Shown here piece by piece: positions 1 through 8,288 of a DNA stretch of 56,142 nucleotides. The DNA lies in the NCBI RefSeq assembly GCF_015354575.1, contig NZ_JACAFQ010000033.1, positions 407-56,548 on the forward strand, given 5' to 3'. The position numbers and the translations under genes are program-made. The notes beneath the pieces are model-generated. The model was not told where the DNA came from, did not search any database, and saw only the letters and a list, made by a program, of their open reading frames with translations. Each line of letters opens with the position of its first letter. The stretch's first letter is position 1. Source of the stretch: Pseudomonas sp. UFMG81. GTDB taxonomy: Bacteria; Pseudomonadota; Gammaproteobacteria; Pseudomonadales; Pseudomonadaceae.

Positions 1-68
1 GTGCTCGATGGGCATCCATGCCCATCGCCCCGCTCCGCAAGTCCTACGTTCGGCCTCCTGAAGTCGCG
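1..68 (-). repeat. Inverted copy of a 68-bp repeat (partner at 332-399)
   Basis: The reverse complement of these bases matches 332-399 along its whole length with about eight mismatches. Both copies keep CGCGACTTCAGGAGGCCGA at one end and GTCGAGCAC or ATCGAGCAC at the other. The copy touches the window edge, so the repeat may continue to the left. I see no coding signal. Its origin is unknown; a dispersed Pseudomonas intergenic repeat is the likeliest explanation. Confidence 0.75.
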
Positions 69-99
69 TTTGGCGGTGACTGGACTATCGCGCGCTTAG

Positions 100-122
100 A
101 AGCAAGAGCAAGAGCAAGAGCA
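100..122. repeat. Short 6-bp tandem repeat (AGCAAG)
   Basis: Three perfect copies of AGCAAG are followed by the variant AGCAGC. It lies in gene-free DNA between the two arms of the 68-bp inverted repeat. Confidence 0.6.
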
Positions 123-159
123 GCGAGTGTTTAATTGCTATTGATGTGTTGTTTGTAAT

Positions 160-265
160 GGCCTCATCGCCGGCAAGCCGGCTCCCACAGTGACCGCGAA
201 AATTTCGAGTTCAGCACAGTACCTGTGGGAGCTGCGGTTCGTCGCTGCGACTTGCCAGCGATTGC
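160..265. repeat. REP pair, 'CCGGCAAGCCGGCTCCCACAG' type, second copy degenerate
   Basis: A REP palindrome at 160-190 carries the GCCGGCAAGCCGGC core followed by TCCCACAG. A facing, decayed copy begins with CTGTGGGAGC at 223 and ends near GACTTGCCAGCG. The same family recurs at 10071 and 38274. Confidence 0.7.
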
Positions 266-331
266 AATTTGAAGTTCAACAAAGCAATCAACTAGCGACA
301 GCTGCGCCAATACAGGCGCCGCCCCTAACTT

Positions 332-399
332 CGCGACTTCAGGAGGCCGATCGGAGGGCTTGCGGAGGGAGGCGACGGGCAAGGATGCCCGTCGAGCAC
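332..399 (+). repeat. Second copy of the 68-bp inverted repeat
   Basis: This copy faces 1-68. It contains an internal palindrome, GACGGGCAAGGATGCCCGTC, of which the other copy holds a variant (GATGGGCATGGATGCCCATC). The two variants keep their own self-complementarity by paired changes, so the hairpin seems to be conserved rather than the exact sequence. Confidence 0.75.
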
Positions 400-439
400 C
401 GATGGGCCATGGATGGCCCTTCGGTGCGTACTCCCGGGA

Positions 440-560
440 GCAAGACCGGAGTGAGGGAACCCCGGAGCGCAGCGCAGGGGCCGTATGAATGGAGCGAGCA
501 TTTTTTGGTTACTTTTTGATGCTTCAAAAAGTGACCCGCCGTAAGGGCGGAAAGGTGAAT
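440..560 (+). repeat. Pseudomonas-type double-hairpin intergenic repeat
   Basis: GGTTACTTTTTG at 507-518 pairs with CAAAAAGTGACC at 525-536 around a 6-nt loop, with one G.T pair. Directly after it CCGCC (536-540) pairs with GGCGG (546-550). The preceding text, CCCCGGAGCGCAGCGCAGGG, and this double hairpin resemble a repeat I have seen often between Pseudomonas genes. Its function is unknown. Short open frames through it look accidental. Confidence 0.6.
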
Positions 561-600
561 AAGCGTCACCCTCGTAAATAGATATGCTTACAACTTCAAA

Positions 601-644
<44 letters not shown>

Positions 645-683
645 TCGACACTGAATCGCACCAACTCCGCACCGCAAGTACAT

Positions 684-711
684 AAAAAAAGGGGCGCCGA
701 CCAAGCGCCCC
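684..711 (-). terminator. Rho-independent terminator of zwf-pgl-eda
   Basis: Read on the minus strand, GGGGCGC pairs with GCGCCCC (705-711 with 691-697) around a 7-nt loop and is followed by seven T (690-684). It stands 29 bp after the eda stop codon. Confidence 0.85.
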
Positions 712-740
712 ACAAGCCGTGTAACACACAACGAAACAGG

Positions 741-1415
741 TCAGTCCAACAGCGCCATCGCCTCAGCACTGCACGCCTCGATCCGCGCCCAGTCGCCGTT
801 CTTGATCCAGCTACTGTCGAGCATCCAGGTCCCCCCCACGCACATCACATTAGGCAAGGCCATGTAGTTACGCACGTTAGCCGGGTTGACCCCCCCAGTC
901 GGGCAGAAACGAATATCGCCGAACGGCCCGGCAAAGGCCTTGATCGCCGCCACACCGCCACTGATCTCCGCCGGGAACAGCTTGAAGCGCCGGTAACCAA
1001 GCGCGTACCCCATCATGATCTCCGACGGCGTGCTGATCCCAGGCAGCAGTGGAATGTCACTCTCCACACCCGCTTCGAGAATGTCCTGGGTAATCCCCGG
1101 CGTAACGACAAACTGCGCACCAGCAGCCTCGACGGCGGCAAACATGCCCCGGTCGAGCACCGTGCCGGCACCGACACACAGCTCCGGCCGCTGCTCGCGC
1201 AGCACCTGGATGGCCTTCAGGCCGTGCTGCGAACGCAGGGTCACTTCCAGGGTACGGATGCCACCAGCGGCCAGGGCATCGGCCAGGGGCAGGATATCTT
1301 CCTCACGGGCGATAGTGATCACCGGCAAGATGCGCGCCTTGTCGCAGATCGCATCGATGCGTGCGGCTTTCTCGGCCATCGAGAGCAAAGGCTGTGGGCG
1401 TTCGAGGGTGGTCAT
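741..1415 (-). CDS. eda: 2-dehydro-3-deoxy-phosphogluconate (KDPG) aldolase
   Basis: Cleaves KDPG to pyruvate and glyceraldehyde-3-phosphate, the last step of the Entner-Doudoroff pathway, in the cytoplasm. The 224-residue product is a class I aldolase TIM barrel. The Schiff-base lysine is K145 in the motif YRRFKLFPAE, the acid/base glutamate is E57 in LEVTLRS, and a phosphate-binding FCPTGGVNP loop is present. I chose ATG at 1415 because AAGGA stands nine bases before it; an in-frame start nine codons upstream lies inside pgl. It follows the pgl stop by 17 bp and closes the zwf-pgl-eda operon, with a terminator just beyond. Expression should follow HexR through the zwf promoter. Confidence 0.96.
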   Translation of the reverse strand: MTTLERPQPLLSMAEKAARIDAICDKARILPVITIAREEDILPLADALAAGGIRTLEVTLRSQHGLKAIQVLREQRPELCVGAGTVLDRGMFAAVEAAGAQFVVTPGITQDILEAGVESDIPLLPGISTPSEIMMGYALGYRRFKLFPAEISGGVAAIKAFAGPFGDIRFCPTGGVNPANVRNYMALPNVMCVGGTWMLDSSWIKNGDWARIEACSAEAMALLD

Positions 1416-1432
1416 GACAATGGATCCTTGGC

Positions 1433-2146
1433 TCATGGGCACCAGTAGATGCTCAGGGGGTCGTGAAGAAAGGCGCGAATCGGCATTTCGGAAAGGTCGT
1501 CGCCCGCCAACGCGGCGCGCAGGGTAGCGAGTTTGCTCGCGCCTTGCACGGACAGGGCGGTAAACGCGGCGCTGCCCAGCAGGGCGCGGGTCATGCTCAG
1601 GCGTTGGTACGGCACGCTGGGGGCAAGCATCGGCAGGCAGCGGCGCTCACCCACCTTGGCCAAGCCCTGGCGCAGGTTGGGGCTGGCCGGGAACAGCGAG
1701 GCGGTGTGGCCATCGTCGCCCATGCCCAGCACCAGCACATCGATCGGCGGCAGGTCGGCGAGCACCTGGTCGGCCTGCTCGGCGGCGGCCTCCAGATTGG
1801 CGGCGCCCTGGTAGAGGCCGATGAGGCGTGCCTTGGCCGCCGCGCCCTTGAGCAGGTGGCGGGCCAGCAGGCCGGCGTTGCTGTCGGCATGCTCCACTGG
1901 CACCCAGCGTTCGTCGGCCAGGCTCACGGTCACCTTCGACCAGTCCAGCGCCTGTGCGGCCAGTTGCTCAAGGAACGGCACCGGGCTGCGCCCGCCGGAC
2001 AGCACCACGCAGGCCTGGCCCTTGCTGGCGATGGCCTGGCGCAGGCGCTCGGCCACGTCATGGGCCAGGGTCGCCGCCAGGGTGTTCGAATCGGCCAGCG
2101 CATGCGCCTTCACGCTCGCCGGCAGTTGCAGTTCAGATATCGCCAT
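1433..2146 (-). CDS. pgl: 6-phosphogluconolactonase
   Basis: Hydrolyses 6-phosphogluconolactone made by Zwf to 6-phosphogluconate. The 237-residue protein belongs to the DevB/Pgl branch of the NagB fold. It has SGGRSPVPF near residue 50, DERWVP, and GMGDDGHTASLFP, whose histidine is the expected catalytic base. ATG at 2146 is preceded by GGGAGG at seven bases; a longer form would start only six codons earlier. The first codons overlap the end of zwf by 14 bp, so the two genes are probably translationally coupled. Confidence 0.95.
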   Translation of the reverse strand: MAISELQLPASVKAHALADSNTLAATLAHDVAERLRQAIASKGQACVVLSGGRSPVPFLEQLAAQALDWSKVTVSLADERWVPVEHADSNAGLLARHLLKGAAAKARLIGLYQGAANLEAAAEQADQVLADLPPIDVLVLGMGDDGHTASLFPASPNLRQGLAKVGERRCLPMLAPSVPYQRLSMTRALLGSAAFTALSVQGASKLATLRAALAGDDLSEMPIRAFLHDPLSIYWCP

Positions 2147-3602
2147 ACCAGGCCCTCCCATCACGTGTGATCAGTGCAATCGAGCTCATCGGCCCCCAGG
2201 AGCCGGCCGCGTACGGTTTGGGCGCATCGCCGCTGCTCTTCCAGCCGGCAATCAGCTGGTCGCACCACTTCCAGGCGTACTCGATTTCATCCTTGCGCAC
2301 GAACAGGTTCTGGTTGCCACGCATCACTTCGAGCAACAAACGCTCGTAGGCATCCGGAATCCGCGCACTGCGCCAGGTGTCGGAGAAATTCAGCTGCAAT
2401 GGGCCGCTGCGCAGTTGCATGCCTTTGTCCAGCCCCTGCTCCTTGGTCATCACCCGCAGCGAGATGCCTTCGTCCGGTTGCAGGCGGATGATCAGCTTGT
2501 TGCCGATCTGCAAACGCTGTTCCGGGGCGAAGATGTAGTGCGGTGTCTCTTTGAAGTGGATGACGATCTGCGACAGCTTCTGCGGCATGCGCTTGCCGGT
2601 GCGCAGGTAGAACGGTACGCCCGACCAGCGCCAGTTGCGGATGTCGGCACGCAGGGCGACGAAGGTTTCGGTGTCGCTCTGGGCGTTGGCGTTGTCTTCT
2701 TCCAGATAGCCCGGCACCGGCTTGCCGTCGCTGTAGCCCGCGATGTACTGGCCACGCACCACGCGGGTGCTCAAACCCTCGCCGGTGATCGGGGCCAGGG
2801 CCTTGAGCACCTTGACCTTCTCGTCGCGGATACTGTCGGCCGAAAGGTCGCTGGGCGGGTCCATGGCAATCAGGCAGAGCAACTGCAGCAAGTGGTTCTG
2901 GATCATGTCGCGCAGCTGGCCGGCCTTGTCGAAATAGCCCCAGCGGCCTTCGATACCGACCTTCTCGGCGACGGTGATCTCCACGTGGGAGATAGAATTC
3001 TGGTTCCACTGGGTTTCGAACAGACTGTTGGCGAACCGCAGGGCGATCAGGTTCTGGACGGTCTCTTTACCGAGATAGTGGTCGATGCGGTAGACGCGGT
3101 TCTCGGGGAAGAAACGCGCCACGGCGTCGTTGACCCGCCGCGACGACTCCAGGTCGTGGCCGATGGGCTTTTCCAGCACCACCCGGGTGCGCGGCGCCAG
3201 GCCGGCCTTGTCGAGGTTTTCGCAGATGGCGCCATAGACCGCCGCCGCCGTGGCGAAGTAGGCGATCAGCGGTTGATCGGCCGGTGCCTGTTCGGCCAGG
3301 GTTTGATAGCCCTCGGGTTCGACGAAGTCCAGGTGCAGGTAGCTCAGGCGCCCGAGGAAGCGCCCCAGGGATGGCGCGTCGATTTCCGTCTCGGGGACGT
3401 GGCGACGCAGATGGGCCTCGATGGCGTTCAGGTGCTCCTGCGCAGTGCCCGGCTCGCGGGCCAGGGCCAGCAAGCGGGTATTGGGGTGCAGCAGGTCGGC
3501 CCGGTCGAGCTGGTAAAGCGCGGGGAACAGCTTGCGCAAGGCCAGGTCGCCGAGGGCGCCGAAGAGGGCGAAGGTGCAAGGTTCGACACTGATCGCAGCC
3601 AT
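2133..3602 (-). CDS. zwf: Glucose-6-phosphate 1-dehydrogenase
   Basis: Oxidises glucose-6-phosphate to 6-phosphogluconolactone with NAD(P)+, the entry of hexose phosphate into the Entner-Doudoroff route. The 489 residues match the family length. The dinucleotide loop reads GALGDLALRK (residues 15-24, Ala in place of the usual Ser). EKPIGHD lies at 144-150 and the active-site motif YRIDHYLGKE at 171-180, with H175 as base and K179. ATG at 3602 fits the family N-terminus; a 15-codon extension has no better ribosome site. It is divergent from hexR, with a HexR-type box between them. P. putida has more than one zwf; this is the hexR-linked copy. Confidence 0.96.
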   Translation of the reverse strand: MAAISVEPCTFALFGALGDLALRKLFPALYQLDRADLLHPNTRLLALAREPGTAQEHLNAIEAHLRRHVPETEIDAPSLGRFLGRLSYLHLDFVEPEGYQTLAEQAPADQPLIAYFATAAAVYGAICENLDKAGLAPRTRVVLEKPIGHDLESSRRVNDAVARFFPENRVYRIDHYLGKETVQNLIALRFANSLFETQWNQNSISHVEITVAEKVGIEGRWGYFDKAGQLRDMIQNHLLQLLCLIAMDPPSDLSADSIRDEKVKVLKALAPITGEGLSTRVVRGQYIAGYSDGKPVPGYLEEDNANAQSDTETFVALRADIRNWRWSGVPFYLRTGKRMPQKLSQIVIHFKETPHYIFAPEQRLQIGNKLIIRLQPDEGISLRVMTKEQGLDKGMQLRSGPLQLNFSDTWRSARIPDAYERLLLEVMRGNQNLFVRKDEIEYAWKWCDQLIAGWKSSGDAPKPYAAGSWGPMSSIALITRDGRAWYGDI

Positions 3603-3667
3603 GATGTTGGTTCTTTTATAAAGTTGAGCTAGAAATACCGCTTTCAAACCCGCTTTTCAAGGGTCAA

Positions 3668-3683
3668 TGTAGTAAAAACCACA
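3668..3683. promoter_or_regulatory. Candidate HexR operator in the zwf/hexR intergenic region
   Basis: TGTAGT-AAAA-ACCACA is a 16-bp palindrome with one mismatched pair, 66 bp before the zwf start. HexR of P. putida is known to bind TTGT-N7/8-ACAA-like palindromes at zwf, edd and gap. This copy fits that rule less exactly than the two near edd and gap. It is the only clear palindrome in the 181-bp divergent region. Confidence 0.65.
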
Positions 3684-3783
3684 ACATTACCCACATCTAT
3701 TACAGACGAGTGGTGTGACAATCCTACCGACAGTACGATACACGCCACCGCAACACGCCAGCTTTTCGACCCAAGGACACCCC

Positions 3784-4656
3784 ATGGACCGCGTGCGCAA
3801 CCTCCTGGAACAGATCCAGGGCCGCCTGGACGAGCTGAACAAGGCCGAACGCAAAGTCGCCGAAGTCATCCTGCTCAACCCACAACAGGCCACCCGTTTC
3901 AGCATCGCCGCCCTGGCCCAGGCGGCCTCGGTCAGCGAACCGACCGTCAACCGCTTCTGCCGCTCGTTCGGCGTCAGCGGCTACCCCGAGCTCAAGTTGC
4001 AGCTGGCGCAAAGCCTGGCCAGCGGTGCGGCCTACGTCAGCCGCGCGGTGGAGGCCGACGACGATCCGGCCGCCTACACCCAGAAGATCTTCGGCAGCGC
4101 CATCGCCTCGCTCGACAGCGCCTGCCAGCAGCTCGACCCACAACAGGTCAGCCGCGCCGTGGACATGATGATCCAGGCCCGGCAGATCCACTTCTTCGGC
4201 CTGGGGGCTTCCGCCCCGGTGGCCCTGGATGCCCAGCACAAGTTCTTCCGCTTCAACCTCGCCGTGTCGGCCCACGCCGATGTGCTGATGCAACGCATGC
4301 TGGCCTCGGTGGCGCACACCGGCGATCTGTTCGTGATCATCTCCTACACCGGGCGTACCCGCGAACTGGTCGAGGTGGCGCGCCTGGCGCGGGAGAACGG
4401 CGCCTCGGTGCTCGGCCTCACCGCCGCCGGCTCGCCGCTGGCCCAGGCGTGCAGCCTGAGCCTGCACATCCCGCTGCCGGAAGACACCGACATCTACATG
4501 CCGATGACTTCGCGAATCATCCAGCTGACCGTGCTCGACGTGCTGGCCACCGGCATGACCCTGCGCCGCGGCGTGGACTTCCAGCCACACCTGCGCAAGA
4601 TCAAGGAAAGCCTCAACGCCAGCCGTTACCCGATCGAGGACGACGACCTCAACTGA
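3784..4656 (+). CDS. hexR: HexR, RpiR-family repressor of central glucose genes
   Basis: Represses zwf, edd and gap operons and is released by KDPG in P. putida. The 290-residue protein has an N-terminal RpiR helix-turn-helix (about residues 1-78, recognition segment SVSEPTVNRFCRSFG) and a C-terminal SIS sugar-phosphate-binding domain (about 120-260, with HFFGLGASAP and VIISYTGRTRE). The chosen ATG matches the family N-terminus MDRVRNLLEQI and follows AAGGAC by eight bases. It is divergent from zwf. Its stop codon overlaps the convergent epimerase gene by 8 bp, leaving no room for a terminator between them. Confidence 0.96.
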   Translation: MDRVRNLLEQIQGRLDELNKAERKVAEVILLNPQQATRFSIAALAQAASVSEPTVNRFCRSFGVSGYPELKLQLAQSLASGAAYVSRAVEADDDPAAYTQKIFGSAIASLDSACQQLDPQQVSRAVDMMIQARQIHFFGLGASAPVALDAQHKFFRFNLAVSAHADVLMQRMLASVAHTGDLFVIISYTGRTRELVEVARLARENGASVLGLTAAGSPLAQACSLSLHIPLPEDTDIYMPMTSRIIQLTVLDVLATGMTLRRGVDFQPHLRKIKESLNASRYPIEDDDLN

Positions 4657-5503
4657 GCCGATGCGCCTGCAACCGCAGGTGCGCGCGCTGGCCCGGGGCC
4701 AGGCTCAGGCCCTCGTCGCTGCCGCTGGCGGCCTCGACGCAGACGAAACCCTGGCACTCACGGCCACTGACGCCCATCAACGGGCGATTACCGGGGTGCC
4801 ACACCACGGTGTCGTCACTGTCGCCGGTGTCGATGCACAACTCGCGCTGCCAGGCCGGGTCCTGCAACTGCACCCTGGGCGTGCCGGGGTAGACCTTCTG
4901 GCAACCGCCCTTGAGGGTGAGCGCCCCGTCTTCACGGCACGCCTGGCGGTTGAGGCGATCATAGCCGTCGATATCCTCGAGCCCAGACAGCGCTATCTTT
5001 GACACGTCGCTGATCCGCCAGTAGGCCAGCAGCGCATGGCTCAGCTGGCAAGGCTCGCTGTCCTGGTGCTCGGTACTCAAGCTCAACTCCATGCTCGCGC
5101 CCAGCCGGGCGTGCAGGTCGACCTGCCAGTCGCACAGGTCCAGGCGCCACTTGAGCGTGACCCCCTCCTCGTCCTCCTGGCTGTCCATCAGCTTCCAGTC
5201 CAGCAGCCGCGCCCAGCCATGGGCCGGCCACAAGTCTTCGCTGGGATGGCGCCCGTACCAGGGCCAGCACACCGGCACCCCGCCACGAATGGCGCCCACC
5301 TGCGGCCACTGCTCGGCGCACCACAGCCAGGGCTTTTCGCCGGTCGGCTGGAAATGCAGCAATTGCCCGCCCTGGCGGCTGAACACCGCCTGGCAACGTG
5401 GGTGGTCGATGATCAACACATCGCGCTGCTGGTAACGCTCCCACTCGAAAGTTGGCCTGGGCCGTTGCGAGGTGAAAAAGCGATGTAGCGGATGTTCAGG
5501 CAT
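4649..5503 (-). CDS. D-hexose-6-phosphate mutarotase (aldose 1-epimerase family, YeaD-like)
   Basis: Likely interconverts the alpha and beta anomers of glucose-6-phosphate, which speeds supply to Zwf. The 284-residue protein has the galactose-mutarotase beta-sandwich. RGGVPVCWPWYG (about 73-84) and PAHGWAR (H95 the probable catalytic histidine) are visible, as is a C-terminal VWHPG motif. The start at 5503 gives MPEHPLHRFF; the longer frame begins in the hairpin-rich gap upstream. It lies after oprB on the same strand and converges on hexR with an 8-bp overlap. The exact sugar substrate is inferred from the family. Confidence 0.85.
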   Translation of the reverse strand: MPEHPLHRFFTSQRPRPTFEWERYQQRDVLIIDHPRCQAVFSRQGGQLLHFQPTGEKPWLWCAEQWPQVGAIRGGVPVCWPWYGRHPSEDLWPAHGWARLLDWKLMDSQEDEEGVTLKWRLDLCDWQVDLHARLGASMELSLSTEHQDSEPCQLSHALLAYWRISDVSKIALSGLEDIDGYDRLNRQACREDGALTLKGGCQKVYPGTPRVQLQDPAWQRELCIDTGDSDDTVVWHPGNRPLMGVSGRECQGFVCVEAASGSDEGLSLAPGQRAHLRLQAHRLS

Positions 5504-5551
5504 GGTTCCAAGCTCTTTTGTTGTTCGAGATAGCGCTGTCTTAGCCCATTC

Positions 5552-5582
5552 CCGCGAACCACTGCAGAACAGTGGTTCGCGG
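5552..5582. terminator. Perfect 13-bp hairpin after oprB
   Basis: CCGCGAACCACTG pairs perfectly with CAGTGGTTCGCGG around the loop CAGAA. It sits 39 bp beyond the oprB stop. No U-tract follows on either strand. It may be a factor-assisted terminator or an RNA 3'-end stabiliser that separates oprB from the epimerase gene. Confidence 0.6.
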
Positions 5583-5621
5583 AAGGCCAAAATGGATGGC
5601 GTAAATTTACAACAATTTTTC

Positions 5622-6965
5622 TCAGAATGACGACTGAATCTTCAACCCCGCGACCAGCGCGTTGTCCACTTCGTCCACCCCGCCCGGGCTCTTGATGTAT
5701 TGCAAGTTCGGCCGCACGGTCAGCCAGTTGGTGACGTGGAAGCCGTAGTAGAGCTCGGCGTTGTACTCGGTGCGCTGCAGTGGCACGAAGCCTGGGTTGT
5801 CGTAGTCATTGATGCCCGACTGGGCGTTGAGCAGTTCGGCGCGCTTCTTCACATCGTCGTTGACGTGGATGCGTGCCACGCCGAAGCCGATGTCATCCTT
5901 GGGCCGTGCGTCGAAGGCGCCCTTGTAGACCAGCCCCACCTGCTGGTAGTTGTCCACCACGTTGGTGGCCTTGTCGTGCACGGTGAAGTTGGCGAACAGG
6001 CTCAGGCCGCGGTTGACGTCGCCGGCATGGGCGGTCACCTGCTGTTGGGCCACCACCCACCAGCCATGCTTGCTGGAGTGCGACTTGAAGTCCTGGCCGG
6101 TCAGCGCCTGCGGGTTGCCGTTGATGTCGTCATACACATCGTCGGCCTTGGCGGTGCTGTAGTAGTAGCCCAGGCGATACTCGCCCGGCAGGCCATTGAC
6201 CTTGGGCGACCACACCGCTTCCACCGGCAGGATCGCCCCCTTGGTGCCGCTGCCACTGAGCTTGAAGCCGTTGCCGGTCTCCAGGTTCGAGGGGTTCTGC
6301 TCGTAGGCGCCGACCTGGACGAAGAATTCCGGGGTGATGTTGTATTTCACTCGCAGGGCCCACTGGCTGACCGGCCAGTTGTACCAGATGCCGCCCACCC
6401 AGTTGCCCACCTGCGAGCCGCAGAACGCCAGGTTCTGGAAGTCGCAGGGGAAGCTGTTGAAGTCCTCGCCCTCGCCGAAGCGGCCGACTTTGACGTCCAG
6501 CGCGCCATCGAAGTACTTCTGCTTGACCCACATCTGGGTCAGGCGCCAGGTCTGGCCGCGGCCCCAGACTTCCTGCACCGAGCTGAACTGCCCGGCGCGC
6601 GGGTCGCTGATGCGGTCGTTGGACAGGTTGCGGCCGCTGCGCTCGGTGATCGCCAGTTTGAACTCGGTGTCCTTCCAGCCGAAGATCTTCTCCAGGTCCA
6701 GGTGCGCGCCCAGGGCGAACTGGTCGCTGTAGCGGGCAGTCTTGTCGTCGTTGTAGCCACCGTGCAGGTTGCCGGCCACTTCACCGACGTAGTCGAGGGT
6801 GAAGTCGTAGCCCTTGTCCAGCAGCTCGGTGCGGGTACCGCCCCAATCGCCGGTCATCCATTTCGACTCTGACGAAAAAGCCTCGGCAGCCTGGGCCCCG
6901 CTGCTGCCGACCACGGCCAGCAGTGCCAATGAGCCCAGTGTCCTGATGCGATTGCGATGTTCCAT
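5622..6965 (-). CDS. oprB: OprB carbohydrate-selective porin
   Basis: Outer-membrane porin that admits glucose and other sugars to the periplasm. The 447-residue precursor has a signal peptide (about 1-26, cleavage after GAQA), then WMTGDWGGTR, a start typical of OprB mature proteins. Many alternating amphipathic strands follow and the chain ends in a terminal Phe (IQSSF), the barrel-assembly signal. Two cysteines in FPCDFQNLAFCGSQ may form a loop disulfide. ATG at 6965 was chosen because the signal peptide begins there. A longer frame with GTG starts inside the REP pair at 7019-7134. It follows the ABC transporter genes with that REP between, so its expression may be partly uncoupled. Confidence 0.95.
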   Translation of the reverse strand: MEHRNRIRTLGSLALLAVVGSSGAQAAEAFSSESKWMTGDWGGTRTELLDKGYDFTLDYVGEVAGNLHGGYNDDKTARYSDQFALGAHLDLEKIFGWKDTEFKLAITERSGRNLSNDRISDPRAGQFSSVQEVWGRGQTWRLTQMWVKQKYFDGALDVKVGRFGEGEDFNSFPCDFQNLAFCGSQVGNWVGGIWYNWPVSQWALRVKYNITPEFFVQVGAYEQNPSNLETGNGFKLSGSGTKGAILPVEAVWSPKVNGLPGEYRLGYYYSTAKADDVYDDINGNPQALTGQDFKSHSSKHGWWVVAQQQVTAHAGDVNRGLSLFANFTVHDKATNVVDNYQQVGLVYKGAFDARPKDDIGFGVARIHVNDDVKKRAELLNAQSGINDYDNPGFVPLQRTEYNAELYYGFHVTNWLTVRPNLQYIKSPGGVDEVDNALVAGLKIQSSF

Positions 6966-7018
6966 TCCTTTGCGTCCTCTTTTCTTGTTATTAACAGAAC
7001 GGTTTAACGGCGGCCGCC

Positions 7019-7134
7019 TGTAGGAGCGGCCTTGTGTCGCGAAAGGGCTGCGGAGCAGCCCCAGGGTCGGAGCAGCCTGCAACATCGCCGGGGCTGCTCT
7101 GCAGCCCTTTCGCGACACAAGGCCGCTCCTACAG
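7019..7134. repeat. REP pair, 'TGTAGGAGCGGCCTTGTGTCGCGAAAGGG' type, arms facing inward
   Basis: TGTAGGAGCGGCCTTGTGTC opens the element and its reverse complement closes it, with a spacer between. The whole can fold into one long hairpin in RNA. It lies between gtsD and oprB and shares its arms with elements at 12892, 19339, 42074, 47078 and 50124. Confidence 0.85.
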
Positions 7135-7136
7135 GT

Positions 7137-8285
7137 TCAGCGACCTTTGAAGCGCGTCACGTTGTCCTTCACGGCGGTAGCGGCCAGGTCGAGCCGCTCG
7201 CCGCTGGCAGCGTCGAACAGCAGCACCCGCGCCGGGTCGAACTGCAAGTTCAGGCTGTCGCCTACCCGGCACGCCACATCGGGGGCCAGGCGGCAGCAGA
7301 CCTTGGTCTGGTTGAGGGTGACGAACACCAGCAGGTCCGGCCCGGTGGGCTCGGTCACCTGTACCTCGGCGCGGATGCCCGGCAGGCCATTGCCCTCGGC
7401 TGCCCCCAGTGAAATCTGCTCCGGGCGAATGCCAAGGATGACCTCGCGCCCTTCCAGCACATCGATGTCCACCCCCAACGGCAGCTCACAGCGCGCCTGG
7501 CCGCTGTCGAGCAGCGCCAGCACCCGGCCATCCTGGCGGGTCAGGCGCACAGGGATGAAATTCATCGGTGGCGAACCAATGAAACTGGCGACGAACAGGT
7601 TGGCCGGGTCGTTGTAGATCTGCTGCGGAGTGCCGAACTGCTGGATGATGCCGTCCTTCATCACCGCCACCTTGTCACCCAGGGTCATGGCCTCGATCTG
7701 GTCGTGGGTGACGTACACCGTGGTGGTCTTCAGGCGCTGGTGCATCAGCTTGATCTCGGTGCGCATCTCCACCCGCAGCTTGGCGTCGAGGTTCGACAGC
7801 GGCTCGTCGAACAGGTAGATCTTCGGCCGCCGCGCCAGCGCCCGGCCCATGGCCACGCGCTGCTGCTGGCCACCGGACAGCTGGCCGGGCTTGCGGCTCA
7901 GCAGGTGCTCGATCTGCAGCAACTTCGAAACCCGCGCCACCTCCTCGTCGATGGCCGCCTGGGGCAGCTTGCGGATCTTCAGGCCGAAGGCAATGTTGTC
8001 GCGCACGTTCATGGTCGGGTACAGCGCGTAGGACTGGAACACCATGGCGATGTCGCGATCCTTCGGGCTCATGCCGCTGACGTCCTCGTCATCGATCAGG
8101 ATCGCCCCACCGCTGATGCTTTCCAGCCCTGCGATGCAGTTCATCAGCGTGGACTTGCCGCAGCCCGAGGGACCGACCAGGATCAGGAACTCACCGTCCT
8201 TGATCGCCAGCTGGATATCCTTGAGCGTGTCCGGCAAACCGGCGCCGTAGGTCTTGTGCACATTGCGAAGTTCGAGTGTTGCCAT
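7137..8285 (-). CDS. gtsD: Glucose ABC transporter ATP-binding subunit
   Basis: Energises glucose uptake through GtsB/GtsC at the inner membrane. The 382-residue protein is a CUT1/MalK-type ATPase: Walker A GPSGCGKST (38-46), Q-loop VFQSY (82-86), signature LSGGQ (136-140), Walker B YLFDEP (157-162), H-loop VTHDQ, then a C-terminal TOBE/OB regulatory region with GIRPEQISLG. It starts three bases after the gtsC stop and is the last transporter gene. P. putida annotations sometimes call it gltK or malK-like; I use gtsD by position. Confidence 0.94.
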   Translation of the reverse strand: MATLELRNVHKTYGAGLPDTLKDIQLAIKDGEFLILVGPSGCGKSTLMNCIAGLESISGGAILIDDEDVSGMSPKDRDIAMVFQSYALYPTMNVRDNIAFGLKIRKLPQAAIDEEVARVSKLLQIEHLLSRKPGQLSGGQQQRVAMGRALARRPKIYLFDEPLSNLDAKLRVEMRTEIKLMHQRLKTTTVYVTHDQIEAMTLGDKVAVMKDGIIQQFGTPQQIYNDPANLFVASFIGSPPMNFIPVRLTRQDGRVLALLDSGQARCELPLGVDIDVLEGREVILGIRPEQISLGAAEGNGLPGIRAEVQVTEPTGPDLLVFVTLNQTKVCCRLAPDVACRVGDSLNLQFDPARVLLFDAASGERLDLAATAVKDNVTRFKGR

Positions 8286-8288
8286 GAC

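Noticed and set aside
1821..3632. 603-codon open frame on the plus strand antisense to zwf and pgl
   Set aside because: It lies wholly opposite zwf and pgl, which have full family motifs. The frame is open only because of GC-rich third positions in the true genes, and its product has no recognisable domain.
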